Assembly (NCBI GenBank): GCA_009692685.1
Contig: SHYS01000005.1
Coordinates: 102,953-166,952, forward strand
Length of the DNA stretch: 64,000 nt
Source: Dehalococcoidia bacterium
GTDB lineage: Bacteria; Chloroflexota; Dehalococcoidia; UBA2979
Direction of reading: 5' to 3'
Shown here: positions 60,743 through 64,000 of the stretch, one piece after another
Layout of the letters: each line of letters begins with the position of its first letter
Numbering within the stretch: the first letter of the stretch is position 1
Translations under genes and position numbers: made by a program
The notes under the pieces: model-generated
What the model saw: the letters and a program-made list of their open reading frames with translations, nothing else
Told to the model about the DNA's origin: nothing
The model's database searches: none

Positions 60743-61156
60743 GTGCCCACCATTAATCAGCTCGTTCGCTCTGGCCGCACTCCCGTGCGCAAGAAGACGA
60801 AGGCGCCTGCACTGCGCTTCAGGTTCAACACGCTCAAGAACCGGATGACTCGCAGCAGCAAGGGCTCGCCTCAGAAGCGCGGCGTCTGCACTCAGGTGCG
60901 TACGGTCACCCCAAAGAAGCCGAACTCGGCCCTCCGCAAGGTTGCGCGCGTTCGTCTTACCAACGGCATCGAGGTCACGGCGTACATCCCCGGCGAGGGC
61001 CACTCGCTGCAGGAGCACTCGGTCGTCTTGATCCGTGGCGGTCGCGTGAAGGACCTGCCGGGTGTCCGCTACCACATCATTCGAGGCGCCCTCGACTCCC
61101 AGGGCGTGGCCAAGCGCAAGCGCGGTCGCTCTAAGTACGGAACCAGGAAGACCTAG
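60743..61156 (+). CDS. rpsL: 30S ribosomal protein S12 with an insertion
   Basis: A 137-residue S12. [31 protein letters not shown] and [19 protein letters not shown] are conserved. Between KAPAL and SPQKRGVC is an insertion of about 17 residues ([17 protein letters not shown]) that common S12 sequences lack. GTG 60743 follows GGAGG. The streptomycin-site lysines are in the usual context. Confidence 0.95.
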   Translation: MPTINQLVRSGRTPVRKKTKAPALRFRFNTLKNRMTRSSKGSPQKRGVCTQVRTVTPKKPNSALRKVARVRLTNGIEVTAYIPGEGHSLQEHSVVLIRGGRVKDLPGVRYHIIRGALDSQGVAKRKRGRSKYGTRKT

Positions 61157-61159
61157 CAG

Positions 61160-61627
61160 ATGCGCCGATCACAAGCGCCTCGTCGGCCCATCGCGCCCGA
61201 CCCGGTGTACCAGAGCCGTACGATGACGAAGTTCACCAACAAGCTGATGCGTGATGGCAAGAAGAGCGTCGCCGAGCGCATCATCTACGCCGCCCTTGAG
61301 CAGGTGGAGCGCACCACGGGGCGGCGCGGCATCGACGTCTTCGAGCAGGCGCTCCGTAATTCGACGCCCGTCATCGAGGTCAAGCCGCGACGCGTCGGCG
61401 GTGCGACGTACCAGGTGCCGGTGGATATTCGCACCGAGCGCCGTCAAGCCCTCGCGACGCGCTGGCTCATCAACGCAGCACGCAGCCGCAGCGGGCGCTC
61501 GATGGAGCAGAAGCTCGCTGCCGAGTTCCTCGATGCAGCCAACAACATCGGCAACGCAGTACGCCGCAAGGACGAGACGCACCGTATGGCCGAGGCCAAC
61601 CGTGCGTTTGTGCACTATCGCTGGTAG
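61160..61627 (+). CDS. rpsG: 30S ribosomal protein S7
   Basis: A 155-residue S7. [39 protein letters not shown] and [20 protein letters not shown] are conserved. It follows rpsL by three bases. A terminator hairpin after it lies before fusA. Confidence 0.96.
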   Translation: MRRSQAPRRPIAPDPVYQSRTMTKFTNKLMRDGKKSVAERIIYAALEQVERTTGRRGIDVFEQALRNSTPVIEVKPRRVGGATYQVPVDIRTERRQALATRWLINAARSRSGRSMEQKLAAEFLDAANNIGNAVRRKDETHRMAEANRAFVHYRW

Positions 61628-61633
61628 TTCCCG

Positions 61634-61666
61634 GTAACCGCCCCATCTCGGGGCGGTTACTTTCTT
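61634..61666 (+). terminator. Terminator-like hairpin between rpsG and fusA
   Basis: GTAACCGCCCC 61634-61644 pairs exactly with GGGGCGGTTAC 61650-61660 around ATCTC, followed by TTTCTT. It would separate rpsL-rpsG from fusA-tuf transcription, at least partly. Confidence 0.85.
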
Positions 61667-61754
61667 CGAGGCCTCGCTTCGGAGTTCGAGTCAACAGGTA
61701 GACGCTTCGCGGGCCGGCGTTCGGTTGCGCGAGGCGGGGTGAGGATAACGCAGG

Positions 61755-63851
<2,097 letters not shown>

Positions 63852-63862
63852 AGGAGCAGGCG

Positions 63863-64000
<138 letters not shown>

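Overview
The window looks like ordinary chromosome from a high-GC bacterium of the phylum Chloroflexota, perhaps an aerobic, Dehalococcoidia-like lineage. This rests on gene content and gene order, not on a search: a MurT/GatD pair, a cytochrome b split into two genes beside Rieske and cytochrome c genes, rpsF-ssb-rpsR apart from rplI-dnaB, rpsL-rpsG-fusA-tuf, many GTG starts, and CysO/CysM-type sulfur metabolism. Most of the sequence is densely coding. A lower-GC patch at about 42.35-44.34 kb holds an IS1595-type transposase and damaged genes.

Layout. 0-5.5 kb: an enoyl-CoA hydratase, then murT-gatD, an M23 lipoprotein, lgt and a glutaredoxin-like protein. 5.5-14.7 kb: a sulfur island with a SAM-I riboswitch, a threonine-synthase-like gene, a NIL-domain gene, a CysO-like carrier, an Rrf2 regulator, cysK, a carrier-MoeB fusion, another carrier, cysM, a rhodanese, an unknown gene and a JAMM protease. 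14.7-16.5 kb: a thioesterase, folP and folK. 18.3-22.6 kb: purF, purM and purH (purQ at 30.7 kb, purL at 32.8 kb). 23.4-27.5 kb: a respiratory bc operon with three very small proteins. 27.6-30.6 kb: rpsU, yqeY and a 7TM-HD phosphohydrolase. 35-40 kb: a MerR regulator, rplI, dnaB, a DnaD-like protein and a protein with two DnaC-like ATPase domains. 40-44.3 kb: decayed HAD and ComF genes, a MoaD-MoaE fusion, repeats and the IS. 44.4-50.4 kb: a PfkB kinase, an unknown protein, a broken kinase, glyA and an acyl-CoA dehydrogenase. 50.7-57.5 kb: rpsF-ssb-rpsR, a prolyl isomerase, hom, a coiled-coil protein, thrC and folE. 57.5-60.5 kb: an MshA-like glycosyltransferase, a PIG-L deacetylase and two paralogous membrane proteins. 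60.5-64 kb: rpsL-rpsG-fusA-tuf.

The most interesting system is the sulfur island. A SAM-I riboswitch, normally a methionine signal, precedes a threonine-synthase-like enzyme, although a separate thrC sits with hom at 53-57 kb. The riboswitch gene is followed by a NIL protein and a carrier ending in Gly-Gly. I infer a protein-thiocarboxylate route to homocysteine beside a CysO/CysM/Mec-like route to cysteine, served by a shared MoeB-like activating enzyme that carries its own carrier domain. In the MoeB fusion, in the CysM-linked carrier and in the MoaD-MoaE fusion the Gly-Gly is not C-terminal, so proteolytic maturation, perhaps by the JAMM protease, may be needed.

Other points: a heptanucleotide repeat puts a DUF4389 gene out of frame by exactly one unit; the helicase-loader-like protein is duplicated in tandem; and several genes carry single-base frameshifts, two of them in six-base C/G runs, which may be sequence errors. 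No tRNA, rRNA or CRISPR array was seen.
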